From Zarea fungicola (lineage: Eukaryota > Ascomycota > Sordariomycetes > Hypocreales > Cordycipitaceae), in the NCBI GenBank assembly GCA_900169235.1, contig FWCC01000087.1:1-64000 (forward strand): DNA of 64,000 bases. Reading direction: 5' to 3'. The position numbers and the translations under genes are program-made. This document shows positions 10,936 to 23,604 of the stretch, piece by piece; positions within the stretch are counted from its first letter, which is position 1, and each line of letters starts with the position of its first letter. A model generated the notes under the pieces. It was not told the origin of the DNA. It worked only from the letters and a program-made list of their open reading frames with translations, and searched no databases.

Positions 10936-13570
10936 ATGGACAAGTCCAAGGTGCGATGTTCTCTCACGAAAGCCACCCATGAGCCGACAGAAGCACAACC
11001 CAGATGACCAGATTTACTAACTTGTGATTTCTAGGCGCCTCCTCTTCAGAGCCTAGCTCTCGCATCCCGTCCGCTGACCTCTCACGCCATAGCTTGGTCT
11101 TGCGACGCAGAGCTCGCCGTTGCTACACTGGATGGCATTCACGTTTTTCTGCCTGAGTATCCGCGCAGCGGAGGCGGCACAACCAGCGGCGATGGCGAGA
11201 AGCCTCCCTCGGAACGGTACACCACATCGCCGCAGTTTCCCCTCTTCTTGCAAACTGCTGGTTCTCTGCGGCCCGACCCTTTGATCAACGCGCAACTCTG
11301 CCTCTTCGCCGGTGTACGAGAACTGCCGCCCCCTCCACCACCACCAGGCGGCGCAGACGGTGCGACGGGATTCTCGGGCGTCGGTTGCGGCAAAATCACC
11401 AGCTCAGGAGCAAGCCTTGGGCAAATTATTCGCGTCGAGTGGTCGCCCAGCGGCCTGGGCAGCAACCTGCGTCCCGTCCTAACTGCGCTGACCGCGCATG
11501 GGGCCATTACCTGCTTCGGCGAGCACATTGACCTTCGCAAGGGGGGGCCATCCATTTTGCAGGTGCGCTCGTTCAAAAACTGGCGCATCCTATGGGGTCT
11601 CGGCGCACAACTACCGCTGCCGGTTCTCGGCGAGGATCAGCGCCGAGAGCGCGGGACGGACGTAGAGATTGTGGATGAGCGCATCACTTCGTTTTCGTGG
11701 GCGCGGGAGATTTTGCCGGGCAAGGCGCTGCTTGCGTATGCGACGGATGAGGGCGAGGTGGCCATCATGTCTGTGCAGTTTTACAGCCGTGATGGTGCGC
11801 CGGATTATAAGGGCTGGGAGATTCAAGAGGTCGCCAGGTTTGATGGCAGAGGGCCACACGTGGTAAATATGAATACTCCATTCTTGCTCCAGAAAACTGG
11901 TCGATTACAAAAAAATTCTTTTACTAATAGTGACGAAAATAGGTGCAAAATGAGCTGAATCCTGACTCTGTATCATCTGGCTCTGCATTTTCACTGAAAT
12001 GGAGCCCGTGGGTTACCCACCAAGGGAAGCAAACATCCGTTTTATCATACATTGCTACCAACCACGTCGGGTTTCGACGGATTACGATACAAGAGCGGTG
12101 GAAACGCGGCAAGGCACCGTCAATCAAAGTCGAGGAGCATGATACTAAGGGTGTATGCCTCTCTCTCGGAACAGACGCCTTCCTTGAATGGGAAAACATT
12201 GTACGCTTGTCATACTCACTGACCACAGCACAATAAACCATACTAACGATGTACAATAGGCATGGAAGGAAAATGAAAATTTTATCATGCGCGGCATAAT
12301 AGCATCACCATTCATCCTTCATCCTTTCCAGGTTCCTTTAACAGGGCCGTTGAGTGCCCGTATCCCCCACCACGCAACGACAGTTTGCTCAACCACATAT
12401 CCAAGTGAAGAAGCAACAATTACAAATCCTATAACAGGTAAAGCCACAGATAAACTAGGCGGTCTTTTAAAACGATACTGATAGCATCTAGGGCTTGTAA
12501 TTCATCATGCCGACCCAAAGCATCGACCCCCCGTGCCTCTCTACTCATTAGTGCGACAGTCGTGCACACCGACAAACCAAGATTGGTTCCAAACAACACT
12601 CTCCGAAGATGAGACGCCTATCCCACAATGGGCCGAGGACTTGGGGCAAAGGTCTGTACGACGGATCCCGCTGAGCAGAGCCATACGAGGCAAGGACATT
12701 GACTCCGACGACTCTGGTGACGATGAGGAAGACGAGATGGTTCAGGATCTAGACAGTGCCGACGAAAATCAGGACGGCGAGGGGGATGTGGCCATTGGTG
12801 ATGCTGTCGCGGACGGCGAGGTGCAGATGCGCGAACCACCCAAGAACCAGGAGCGCCAAGTTCACCCGCGGCGTTTTCGCCTCTGGGGCCTCGCCGCCTC
12901 GCCGGGGGACGGATGCACCGCTGCCGTCGTGTCGAGGTACAGCACGCAGCACCCGAACCGACGTGCCCAGGCTGAGGTCATGTTTGGGTGGCACGTGCCG
13001 CCGGAAACAGACGATGACAGGGAGGATGCCGGGGCAGCGGGCAGCAATGGCGGCGGCGCCAAGGCGATGCCGGCACGAGCAACCACGGAGGCACGCATCT
13101 GGGAGTGGCTGTATGGACGAGGGGACGAGGTGCCCGGCACGACGGACGCGACGGACATTATACCACTCGCAAGCAGTCTCAGCATGCTTCGTGACACGTT
13201 TCATCATATTCTGTCACGGATACGATGCGTGTTTTGCGATACAGGGGTGACGGTGAAGGACGCAGAGGCTGTGTGCGAAAACGGTCATGCATTTGGTATG
13301 TTTACAATTCCCCTCGTCCCCTCACTTCTCATCATACTTGACACAATACAGAAGTGAGACTGATACAGATATCGATTTACAGCTACGTGTGTGTCATCTG
13401 GCATTCCCATCATGGCGCCGGGTATATCGCGCGTCTGCGCCGTCTGTGGACTTCGGTGTCTGAAACCATCCGAGCTGGAGAAGCTATCAAAAGAATTTTT
13501 GGATAACAATGTGCAAATGGATACGGCCGCGGAACTTTGCGGTGGATGTGGTGGCAAGTTTATTGTTTAA
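10936..13570 (+). CDS. TFIIIC-type RNA polymerase III initiation factor subunit (TFIIIC90/Tfc9-like)
   Basis: Six exons: 10936-10950, 11035-11862, 11943-12200, 12260-12437, 12552-13295 and 13383-13570. They total 2211 nt, or 736 residues. The N-terminal half is WD-repeat-like (TFIIIC delta domain): the segment SHAIAWSCDAELAVATLDGIHVF, then QIIRVEWSPSGLG, then SFSWAREILPGKALLAYATDEGEV. The C-terminal domain is a zinc finger with Cys pairs CVFC, CENGH, CAVC and CGGC, matching the zf-TFIIIC type seen in the human 90-kDa subunit. TFIIIC recognises A and B boxes of tRNA genes and recruits TFIIIB. A long acidic linker with many Asp/Glu lies around residues 470-510. The first exon is only 15 nt; the following intron has a good branch site (TTTACTAAC). 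The intron 12438-12551 is the least certain. Confidence 0.85.
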
Positions 13571-14350
13571 GTAAAAATAACTCAGACGGCAGCCGTACCG
13601 GACATGATAACAAGACGTTGACTCATTTTGAACATCAACAAAAAACAAGATAAGCCCATAAATTGCCAGATTACGAATTTGCGCAAACACGTATCACGTC
13701 GACCGGCATGCAACTTGAACTATAGATGGTAGAACTGCTTGACGATATGTGGTCTGCTCATAGCTCTGCGAAAAAGTATGGTAATGCAACCTGTCGAGAT
13801 ACACGCTGCTTCGTTTTTAGTATAGAGTGATTAATTTAAAGGGGTTGTCTCTTAATTTCAATCACTACGTCGGCAAACAAGGCTTTCAGAAGTTTGGGCT
13901 CTTTGTACCTTCATGCCCTCCACAGATAAGTCGACCGTCGACAGATTCGATACCCGAGTCGCCTAGCATAAAACGTGGCATTAGTACAGAACATGACGTC
14001 GCTTCGTTCTAATATCTTCTTGGCTTCAAGTGAGTCTACATACCATGGCCTGCAAGCAACAGCTCCGTAAAAGTCGGCGTCCCATCTTGGTTTGAGAGAC
14101 AAGTGCAACGAAGCACAACGCGAGAGGTTGCAATATCAGCGTCGATGCCACAAGGGCGGCAAGCCCTGGCATAGTTTCCGCTACGCGAATAGAGTTTTAT
14201 GTTAAAGAAACCACACATTGCCTTTCTTCTTCCAGACCCATACAGCACACTTAAAAAGGTATGGAGGAAGGGAGGGGAGCGAGACGTACCTCTCCTCGAA
14301 GACCAGGTGGCGGCTTCGGATTCCAATACACTGACTCAGATTCAAGGTTG

Positions 14351-14800
14351 TCAGCCACCATCTGCCATCTGCCACGCAGGCTGCCTGTAGGATAGAGCTG
14401 CCTGTAGGATAGAGCTGCCTGTGTTGCCGCTTCCTAGAAGCGTCACCTGGCGGCACTTTTGCCCAAGAATAAGGCCGCCATTGCCAATAACGGGGCCGCC
14501 TTCCGTGCCATCTGTATCCTCCCAGCGCGTTATTGTACTGTTTCTGAGAATTGTCCCGTTCAGTGGCTTTTGACCGAGTCCAGGCAGCTTTGGAGTATAT
14601 CCGTAGTCACCACCGCCATCCGTGTTCATGTTGCCGCCACCTGGCTTGCCTCCTCCACCCGGCGGCGTCATGCCCGGCTCGGGCTGTTGAGGAACAGGTA
14701 CAACGATGGGCGATTGAGGATGCGATTCTGTAGAGAAGGCAGTAGATACGGATATGGCAACAATCAAGATTGTTGATTGTACTATCGTCAATAATAGCAC
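14351..14800 (-). CDS. Possible small secreted Gly/Pro-rich protein, incomplete model
   Basis: The minus-strand frame begins with a hydrophobic stretch resembling a signal peptide (LLLTIVQSTILIVAISVSTAFS) and continues into a Pro/Gly-rich segment (PPGGGGKPGGGN) and two N-glycosylation-like sites (NGT, NST). No ATG is present in this frame before the upstream stop, and the hydrophobic segment starts with GTG. The gene is therefore either missing a first exon, broken, or not a gene. The 3' end runs into the tandem duplication at 14381-14414. Confidence 0.25.
   Translation of the reverse strand: MLLLTIVQSTILIVAISVSTAFSTESHPQSPIVVPVPQQPEPGMTPPGGGGKPGGGNMNTDGGGDYGYTPKLPGLGQKPLNGTILRNSTITRWEDTDGTEGGPVIGNGGLILGQKCRQVTLLGSGNTGSSILQAALSYRQPAWQMADGG
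14381..14414. repeat. 17-bp perfect tandem duplication
   Basis: The unit CTGCCTGTAGGATAGAG occurs twice in direct succession, followed by a partial third copy (CTGCCTG). The second copy adds 17 bp, so within any reading frame it would cause a frameshift. Confidence 0.8.
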
Positions 14801-15839
14801 CTTTTTCGATGTGTCTCAATTCTCCAAGGAGTCGTAGCTGTTTAAGTGCTTAATGCTCTCGGCCAAACTGGCGTCAGCTCTTTATGCTCTTCTGAATGAT
14901 TATTGTCGTGGTTAGCAACGGTTATGTATCCGCTGACTTGGAATTCGTATTTGTGAATCGCCCTGAGGAGAGTAGGAAGAGCTCAGTGCTAACCCACCAA
15001 ACACAAGAAAATCTGGCTGCAAGGGTGTACGTTTGAGGTATCAGCCGTTGAAATTTAGAAGCGGATAGGGTGCGAGGAGTATGGCAGAGAAAATTTTGAA
15101 ACGGCGAAATCTGAAATGAGGAGTGTAGCCGTGCCTAGGAGGGTAATTCAGACGAGTGCGGAGCCAACGGCAAACGCTCATGGCTGCCAGCGTCAAGCGA
15201 TCTGCCGTGGGCCGCCCACTTGACTGCTCGCAGATACACATATATTCCTGTGTAAAGCTTCAAAAGTCTTCTCATTTCTACCAATTCATGTGAGTTACTA
15301 TCAAGAAGTTTCATGTGCATGACACGTTCAACTTCACTCACTATACGGAGTACCATTCGCATTCCTCATCCCTACTCCCGCTGAAACCAGAAACTAAATA
15401 GAGGGAAAAGCGCCAAACGAGGAAGAGGAAAAAGAAAATAAGCAAGTCAGAAGAGGATGTCTAGATACAGAAAATTAGCCTGGTACACATGAGCGCCGGC
15501 ATTATACCACGTCGAAACTAATGCATCGGCTACAAATAGAATGAGCATGACTCGGTACCAACGGTGGCCAAGATGATAAAAGTTAAATAAGTTAGAGAAA
15601 ATAAAGAAACATGGCACCAACAAGTTCCAAAGGACCATTTTCGACATCGCCACCATGTTTCCGGCAGCTGAACTATAGCAGGGATAATGCCGGGTACTAT
15701 TCATGATTTAAAATGGAGAAAAAAGAAAGGCAAGTACTGTAAACGCCAAAAATTTTGTGTATCCGATAGATCGCTCAGTGCTCCAAAAAGGCAAAACCAG
15801 CCTAGTTGGCAATCGAAAACTCTTGCTGGCCAATGCCGC

Positions 15840-17685
15840 TTAGTATGCTTGGCCAGGTACTGGTTTTCTCGGAGGAGCCTGGCCGGGGGACTGGGGCGTC
15901 TGGTTCCTTGGACTCGGGCCGGACGGGGCTCTCGGACGCGTGCTCACGCCATTGGGACTCTGCGGGCGGCCGTCGGGTGAACTCTGATAACTTGGTCCAG
16001 GAGACTGAGGTCTGGGTCTGGAGCCCGGTGGCGTGCCTCCAGGCGGCGCATTCCAAGGACCCGTACCTTGTAGTTGATATTGACCTTGAGGGGTCATTGG
16101 TCGGCCCTGAGGTGTCATTGGTCTTCCTTGAGGAGTCATGGGACGGCCAGGTTGGTTCGGTCCCCGGGGGAAGCCACCTTGAGGATTAATTGGAGGTCCA
16201 GGCCGGGGTGCGCCTTGTGGAGGTCGAGGCTTCACAGGACGAGTAGACAGGCAGGTTCGGGGAACAACACCCTGCTTAGATCGGTCGAGGCTGATACAAA
16301 GAGCCCAACCATCGTCATATTCGTGAAGAAGACGAACCAAATCACCAGCGCGGAGTTCCATCTCATCCTCGAGAGTAGGCTTGAAATCAAGCTGAACTCG
16401 ATGAACAGTGGACGAGGATGGACCACCTGCGGCTGCAATGGCTGCAGCACCACTGGACTGAGGGTTCGGAGCACCAGCTGGCATCGACGAGATACTGAAT
16501 TCTGTGCCGACAGGGCTTGGTGGAATGGCATCGAGCGCTGCAGGAACTGTCAAATCATAATTCCTCTGGCCGTCCTTGCGAATGGATGTCTTCCTAGCCA
16601 GGGGTGCGGCACCGGCACCAGTAGCGGTGCCCACAGCGCCTGCAGCCGCAGCAGCGACAGCGACAGCAGGACCATTGGCAGTCCATGGGTCATGAGCAGG
16701 CGAATTTTGTACAATGCCATCAGGGCCGGTGGAGGCGTCGATGCGCTCAGCGCCGCTCCCAAAGGGGTTGTTGGGGTGGTTACTCTGGCTCGTGCCAGGA
16801 CGATCCCATTGATTAGCCGAAACGGGTGCAAGATTCGCCGCAGTGCCTTTTTGCATATTCCTATCGAGGTTCCAGTTGGGGAGGAACTGTGTGACAGGAC
16901 GAAGGCTGATGCGTGGCGCATTGGGCCCGCTTCGGCTTGGCATACGAGCAAGATTATCGCTGCCCAGTCCACCATGAAGCTTCTCACTATCATCATCGAG
17001 GGGTTGCCTCTGGACCTGTCTCTTGCGGCGTCTGAAGAGGAAGAATACCATCAGAGAAACTAGCAACACCCCACCAAGAACACCAAATGCAATACCAGCC
17101 TTGGCGCCAGCACTGGGGCCGTCAGATGCCTCAACTTTTGCGCTTGATGGCACGGCAACTGCAGGGGAGGATGTGGCGGTTGGAAGAGTCGATGAGTTTG
17201 ATGCATGGCTCTCACGAACTGTCGGGGAGCTTGTCGGTTTGGCGACATTGAGGGTTGGGTCAAGCGAGGTTGCGGCCGGCGCGGTGATGGAGTCGGGTGC
17301 TTCCGTTTCAGTAGCTTGGCTGTCCTCGGTCGGCGTTGTTTCTTGGTCCTGAGTTGGGGAAGCGGCGTCCTGTGTTGTCAAGGTTTTATCCTGGCCCTGG
17401 GTAGAATAACCACCAATTTCACCAGTAAAGTCAGGTGTTAGGGTTTGGTAAATAGTTTTGACATAGGTTTCAGCTGCGGTTAGGGTTAGTTAGCCTTGAA
17501 TGACAATGGAGCATTTGCGAAAGGATCGCTTCGGCGTTGACGTGGATAAGAAGCTGCCAACAGTGTCGCTTACCTCGTTGGAGCTTGCCGCCAGATGACT
17601 GCCCAAATTCGTACATGATCTCATCTGCATTTTCCCCCAGGTCACGTTTCTGCTGCTGGTGATGGTGGAGGTGACCGTGCCCCAT
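15840..17685 (-). CDS. Single-pass membrane protein with cytoplasmic SH3 domain (Fus1-like architecture)
   Basis: Exons 17574-17685 and 15840-17473 (100-bp intron with GTAAGC donor, CTAAC branch and CCGCAG acceptor) encode 581 residues. The start ATG at 17685 begins MGHGHLHHHQQQKRD. The ectodomain is Ser/Thr/Pro-rich and probably O-glycosylated. A transmembrane helix at about 163-184 is followed by RRRKR. The cytoplasmic part has an Ala-rich stretch, then an SH3 domain at about 396-448 with the typical ALDF-like (VQLDFKP), DELxL-like (DEMELRAGD), DDGWA and GVVPRTCL segments. The tail is extremely Pro-rich and includes three tandem RPMTPQG heptads. This order is that of yeast Fus1, a cell-surface protein that organises cell fusion, but sequence identity to Fus1 cannot be claimed. 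No classical signal peptide is visible, so the protein could be type III. It may link surface sensing to the actin or polarity machinery (inference). Confidence 0.85.
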
Positions 17686-20600
17686 CTTGACGTCTTGCGC
17701 TTGATGGCGATGCAGACCGGGAAAATTGTCTAGAAGTGAAGTAAACAAGAGACGATCCTTGTGAAGGTCAACAAAAGAGTGTAGCAAGCGAGTAGTTATT
17801 TTGGTCGTCTATGTGGGAGAGGCTGACTGCGCGCCGGCGGACTGGAATGTTGGTGGAGGCAGAGGGAGAAAGAATGTATCTGAATATTGACAGTGTTGAT
17901 GGACTATTGAAATCCCTCCCCCAAAAAAGCGTGTTGTTGATTTGGCGCCAATGTCTCGGATCCAGGCGGTTACAGGCAGGCCAAGAAGAGGAATCGTCTG
18001 AGTGAAGGGAAGCTTTGGACACACCCTGGGAGGCCCTTTATTGGCGGTGTGATTTGGCTTGGCTGGTATTTGGCTGAGGTGAGGAAGAGTGAAAAGTGAT
18101 ATCGTTGGGCGGCGCCTTGGTCAAAAACTTGCGAGGAAGATAAAGAGCGTTGGAAAAGAGGAACGAAGAAGGAATGGAATGAATTGGCGCACAGCACACG
18201 GGAAAACGAGAGAAGCACACGCACGCGCGTACCAATTCAAGAGATGGTGAGAAGGAAAGGAAAGTCGTAGATGGCTAGAGGAAGGCGGCCATGCAAATCT
18301 GCCGACATGGGAAGGACGAGGGTGGAGGGGAGGAGATTGGGACCGAGGAAGGAAAAGGAAAGTAAGAAACCGCCTGTTGAGGCCAGTATGATCTGAGCAA
18401 GTACCTGGTCAATCCTGAGGGGACCTCATCAGCAAGAGTGGGCAGTCTTACAGAAGTTAATAGGCGTGCAAGCAAGCCTTTATCGGTCTGATCTGTTTGT
18501 TGAACAATTGCCTGGGACGCTTGGGTGTGGACGGGTGGATAAGAAAAAGGCGAATTGACCCCTGGTACCTGGTTCCAGTTGTGCACGTTCATGACTGGCA
18601 GCTGGTCCGAGCCAAAAAAGGCATTAGTAGTTACTGGTAGGTACGGAGTACACAGTCGCCACTGGGGCGGCGTGGCAGCACGCTACTGCAGGTGCCGGCA
18701 CCCGCCACGCTGCCCTGCTTTTACTGTGCCTCAGAGGTAGGGTCATGCGTTCTTGTAACTAGATAAGTACAGATTCCTACTCACCAACCCATAAAGAGTG
18801 CTCAAAAGGGGCCAAAGCAATCCGCTTATTTGTATTTTTAGTTGTATGTAATAGCACTGGCCGTGATTAGGGAGCAAACCAAGAGCGCCTGGCTTCCAGA
18901 CAAAGCCCGACTTGTTGGGCGTATAACCTAAAAGTTATGCAAACTATTGCATTTTACAGTTCTGTTTGTGCAAAGGACCTTCTTCTTGTGCGGCACAGTT
19001 CTCAGCTATGTTTTTGTAGATCCTTCGCGTAGCAAACCCACGAGTGCAAGGGGACTGTCACTAGGCCCTTGCTAGCCAGATGATGATCATCGCCAGGACC
19101 AGGTTCCTGAATGAAGCCGCCTCTTCTTATGACGTAGACAAGCAGAGTACTCTGCAACTAGAGCATTGTTGGTATGGTGGTATGTTCCTTGTCACAGCCA
19201 TCGAGCCAGCCGGCTACCAGCATCTTTCGGCATTACTTGCTTGCTTGCCTCCCAGCACAACCAACGCAACCACGTTGGTGGTGCAACGAACATGCCAAAT
19301 GGCAACTTAGGTACATAGGTACACGGCAAATGGGTAGACACTGCTGGTGGCTCCCAACATCCCCGTTGTGCCAGGCACACTGTGGCTATCATTGGTCTAG
19401 GCTCATCGCTGTACATAGTTCTAGCCCAGGTACCATCTTTCCTTTTCCGACCAATAATACTGTACTACGTCAAGGGTCACACCACACCACATTATTAGCA
19501 ATGGTTCACTTGTGTCACTTTGGCCCCCTTTTTGCTTTTTATTCTCGGTGAGGTCGGCCCTAGATGCCATCTGTTGCACTACTGGGTAAGATGGGTAAGT
19601 NNNNNNNNNNNNNNNNNNNNNNNNNNNNNNNNNNNNNNNNNNNNNNNNNNACTTTCGCCTCATACCCAGTATACCTGGCAGCTGCCATGGTTTGAAATGG
19701 TCATGTTGAACCCTCGTGTGCTATAATCCTTCCAACCTACAACACTTGGAGCGAAAAGTCAAGAAAAGAGGACAAACGCGCCCTCAATCGTGCAGTAAAA
19801 GGTAACGCATGCGCCGATCACCTGGCGGCGTTATAAAGTCCTGCCCATAATGCAATGCTCTAATGCAATGCGCTGTCCTCCGCACTTGGCGTTTTGCCGA
19901 TCACATCGCTCCGTGCAAAGCCACGCTGTCGACACCATCCATCTACTTTGCAATACTTGATTCGACCTGAAAAAAATGAATGGCTTTCCCGCAAGGCACA
20001 GATACAGCCTACATGGGATATGTACCCTGGATCTACTTCTCACCGAAGCCAGGGCTACCAAGGTAGCCGTGCTAGCCACGCGCTGGGTACAGAGTATGTA
20101 CATGGGTCCATGCTACGTCCGTTATTGGCTCCTTGTATTAACGACGCCATTTATCGCGTTGTTCACTCGCCCTAGCACTGGGAAGCAATGAAATCGAGCA
20201 CAGTGCAATGTACTGGGGTACAGTCTCCAGCTGATCACGCCTGTAATAAACTCTAAATAAATAGTATCGCGTTCTCTCCCTGGGTAGTCCACTCTATGCC
20301 CTGCCTCGAATGTGCGATCCGCCAACTTGAAATGCTGGTCAAATCACACGTCACACTGCCCGGAATGAGCCAATAAAATATCCTGCCGCCTCTTCCTTGC
20401 GCCTAAGCTCTGTGACGAAGCTGCCTCTCATCATCCGTAGTTCTAGCCTGGCAACCTGCTCCGAGTCTGCCCTTGCACTCCAATACAATCCATCTAATAT
20501 CTAAGGCGCTAATGAAGTGGCAGGGACTGGATTTTATTTTTATTTCTTTTTGTCAAACTGGCATGTGGTTGTCAATTTATCCCTTCAGTCACAAAAGGAA

Positions 20601-22403
20601 GGTCAGATATTCGTTCCATGAACAAATAGAAACATTTTCGAGCGCCACTCCGCCCTATTGCGCCGCCCCCGTATTCCTCCTCCTCCACAACCGGTTCATG
20701 TACTAGCAGGGCTCTGAAACGTAAGACTCAACGCCTCTTTTTCCCTCCCTCGTGCACCACATCTCCCTCTTTTCGAAAAGGTCGGCACGTGCCGATTACT
20801 ACCACATTTAGCAACGCGCTCAATGCGGGTGCCTGACGGATATCAGCAATTATGCTGATGCCTCGCCCAATAATAATCATATGTGCTGGTAAAACGACAG
20901 CGCCGATGGAATAGAGTATCGAGGCTTTCAAGAAGCAGAAGAAAAAAAATCAGCAGTACGGAGTATGTAAGAGATTGTAACTCATAAGCAACAAGGGCTC
21001 TACTAAAAAGGTAGGACGTATAATGCTCTGTATTTCAATCGTAGACGTGGTGCTTAACCGCGAGGGAGGTCCTACTCAACCAACGCACCGGAATAAAACA
21101 GTAACAGAGAAAAATTCCCTCACAGCTGAGGTGCGCAGTATTTTACTCATTGAACACGGTCGCTATCCGACCACAATAGTGTTTTTTCGCAAGCCTGCCA
21201 ACCTGCCAGCTAGCTGTCTCAGGCAAGCCTTGTCTCACCTGGTACTGGTAATGTAAGACTCGTACCACAGTGTAATTTCAGACACCCACAGCACATTCTT
21301 CCGCCTCGTTGCTGCCTCGTTGCTGTGTAAGTAGTAATTGTCCCTAGCATAACAGATTCACAAGCGCAGCGCAGATGGGAGGTACTCCGAGTCAAAGTGG
21401 TTTCAGTTCCTATAGTAAACCCTTTTTTATTGACTCTCTCGCACTACGGGCTCTTTCTGCAAAGGCTCCTGCCACTTGTTAAGAAGGAACCTTCGGCCTT
21501 CACGTCATAATATATCGCGGTAAAGGCTTGGCCTGGCGTCAGGACAAGAACTGCTGCCTACGGCAACGCCTGGGCTTACCATTGATGTACTGGCTCCTCC
21601 ATGGTCATTGAAAGCGGCTATAAACTCAAGGTCTGTCGGAGCTTCAACAGCAACGGTTCCCTGTTACTGTTGTGCAGCTGAAGCCACAAGGGGTAAAAAA
21701 TAAACAACATTAATAATAATTCATATAATTCATATAATTGGCACTCTTTGCAGTCAAATCTGTAAGTCTTAGCCCTTTTTATATATTTGTATAATCATCG
21801 TAGACGACATGAAGTATGTGCAAATGTGTATTCCAGGGTACCTGGTGTGAGGCAGTCATGGGCACCTTCTTGACCACGAAAATGAGTGACTGCGCACCAA
21901 AGATAACATCATTAAATACATATAACTATCAAAAGGTCGACACTACTGGTCAGTATTGCTCGTTAGCCCATGACTGGTCCGGAAGTAGCGCATTTGTCCA
22001 ATTTACAACTACATATCGACACCATTCTCCTGAGTCATGGCGTGTTGGCTTAGTGTCGGTGAGCGATTTCGCTGGCGCACCCATGTTGCTTAAACCATGC
22101 ATGAGGAGTAGTGTTAAAGACATACAGTATGAGAAATTAAAATCCGACTCTACAAATCCATTTCCTTTTTTCTCGATCTTCTATGGCCCTGCACTACAAT
22201 CCTCAACTTCTGACTGTGCCCCTCGCACCATTAGTTCCCAGTCATGAATAAGGTTGACCTCGCTGTTTCGGTGAGACAAAAGCCAATGGGGCATCCCCAT
22301 TACGAGGACGGTGGGGGTGTGCACGTGAGAGATATAATATGACGATACGCTGCTTACGACGACCGCTACTCAGTGCAATTTCGTCTTTATCCTTTGAGTG
22401 AAT
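17686..22403. other. Gene-poor 4.7-kb interval with an assembly gap
   Basis: No gene can be supported. The open frames are short, overlap on both strands and carry no domain signal; one pair spans the run of N and is meaningless. The first 600 bp are the promoter side of the SH3 gene. The last part is the promoter side of the GNAT gene. Confidence 0.5.
19601..19650. other. Assembly gap (50 N)
   Basis: Fifty consecutive N mark a scaffold join or unresolved sequence. The true distance between the flanks is unknown. Confidence 0.99.
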
Positions 22404-23444
22404 ATGTCGAGTGGCCAGGCGGAATACGTTGTTCGATCAGCTACGTCTCACAATGAGGTCCAGGACTTCTGGTGGAGGCACATGACAGTTCTAGGATGGG
22501 TGCGTCTATTTCCCGGCATAAAAAGTGCCTTGTAACTTAGTGTTTTGACCTGCTCCTATCCAATGCCTGCGATTAGAAGGACTAACAATTTATAGAACCG
22601 AGCTGCATTAGATGGCGCATCTCATTACAAGGTTGCAAGAAATGGTCAGGATTGGCTGGTCGTGGTTCCAAAGGGCACAAACAAGGCCATTGGCACCGTC
22701 ATCAGCTTCACCTACCCCAACAAGACGGGCTGGGTAGGCTTCTTCATCATGGAGGCAGAATTCCGCGGAAGAGGTTTAGGCGCCAAGCTGTTCAAGGCTG
22801 CTCTCGAGTCCTTCAAGCAGAGCAAGGTTGAGTATATTGGCCTGGACGGTGTCGAGGAACAGGTGCCCACTTACGGACGACGCGGCTTCGTCACAACCGG
22901 ACGTATCAACCTATATACCCATGAATCGGCCTCTCTTGGAGAAGACTCTACCACTCCTGCCCTGGAAAACGGCCTAGAAGTAATCGATATCCGCCATGTC
23001 GACGCCAAGGCTCTGGGAGACCTGGACCTCGCCCACACTGGCCTAGCCCGCCATATTCTTTGGACTGACGCTCTGTTTGACCGACCAGATGCCTATGGGT
23101 ATGCCGTCGTCTCCTCCGCCACCAAAGAGGTAAAAGGACTCGTCTTGGTTCGCGACTGCGAGCACGGCCGTCGTGTTGGCCCGCTGCTGGCAGCCGATTC
23201 GGACCAAGCAACGGTGCTCCTGCACCGCGCCATGACTGATGCCACGCCCTTTACTGGTAGCTGGATTGCCGAGGTGTTTGGTCCAAACGAAGCTAGTTCC
23301 CGGCCATTTCTTGCGCTGGGCTGGAAATACATCAACGTGGACTACCACAGGATGTGGGTTGAAGGTAGGCAGCCACGGCAACAGGCGCCTGGAGGGCAGG
23401 GAACAAAGGGCATGTTTGCTATTTTCGACGCTTCGGAGGGTTAA
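22404..23444 (+). CDS. GNAT N-acetyltransferase with C-terminal YitH/HolE-like domain
   Basis: Exons 22404-22499 and 22596-23444 (96-bp intron, branch GACTAACAA, acceptor TTATAG) encode 314 residues. The N-terminal GNAT domain runs to about residue 150, with the acetyl-CoA pyrophosphate-binding loop RGRGLGAKL at about 89-97 and the preceding beta-4 strand VGFFIMEAEF. After ENGLEVIDIRHVD comes a second domain (about 165-290) with the pattern KGLVLVRDCEHGRRVGPLLA, which resembles the Acetyltransf_18 domain found in YitH/HolE-type proteins. The substrate is unknown; such two-domain proteins act on small amines or metabolites. No targeting signal is visible. It converges on the AFG1 gene with 160 bp between stop codons. 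Confidence 0.88.
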
Positions 23445-23604
23445 ATTTGAAAAGGTGTAGCAAAAAAGGACGGATTGTACACCTCTCTATATTCTGGATA
23501 TACATTTAGCTGAACCAATGCCCAAATTAGATGCATCGCTAAGTCTACTTTGCCGTGCAATGCTAATAAGAAAAACAAATGACTGTGTTCGGAATATGTT
23601 AAAA

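Larger units (their letters stand above)
13571..15839. other. Gene-poor interval
   Basis: About 2.3 kb with no confident gene. It contains one minus-strand open frame with a hydrophobic N-terminus (14351-14800, listed separately) and a 17-bp tandem duplication at 14381-14414. The rest shows only short unrelated frames. Confidence 0.5.

Noticed and set aside
10936..13570. Two or three separate genes in the TFIIIC interval
   Set aside because: The five introns with good branch and splice sites keep one frame throughout, and the N-terminal WD-like part and C-terminal zinc finger belong to the same known protein architecture.
21816..22247. Plus-strand ORF of 143 codons before the GNAT gene
   Set aside because: No domain, irregular composition and no supporting splice structure; the true GNAT start is downstream at 22404.
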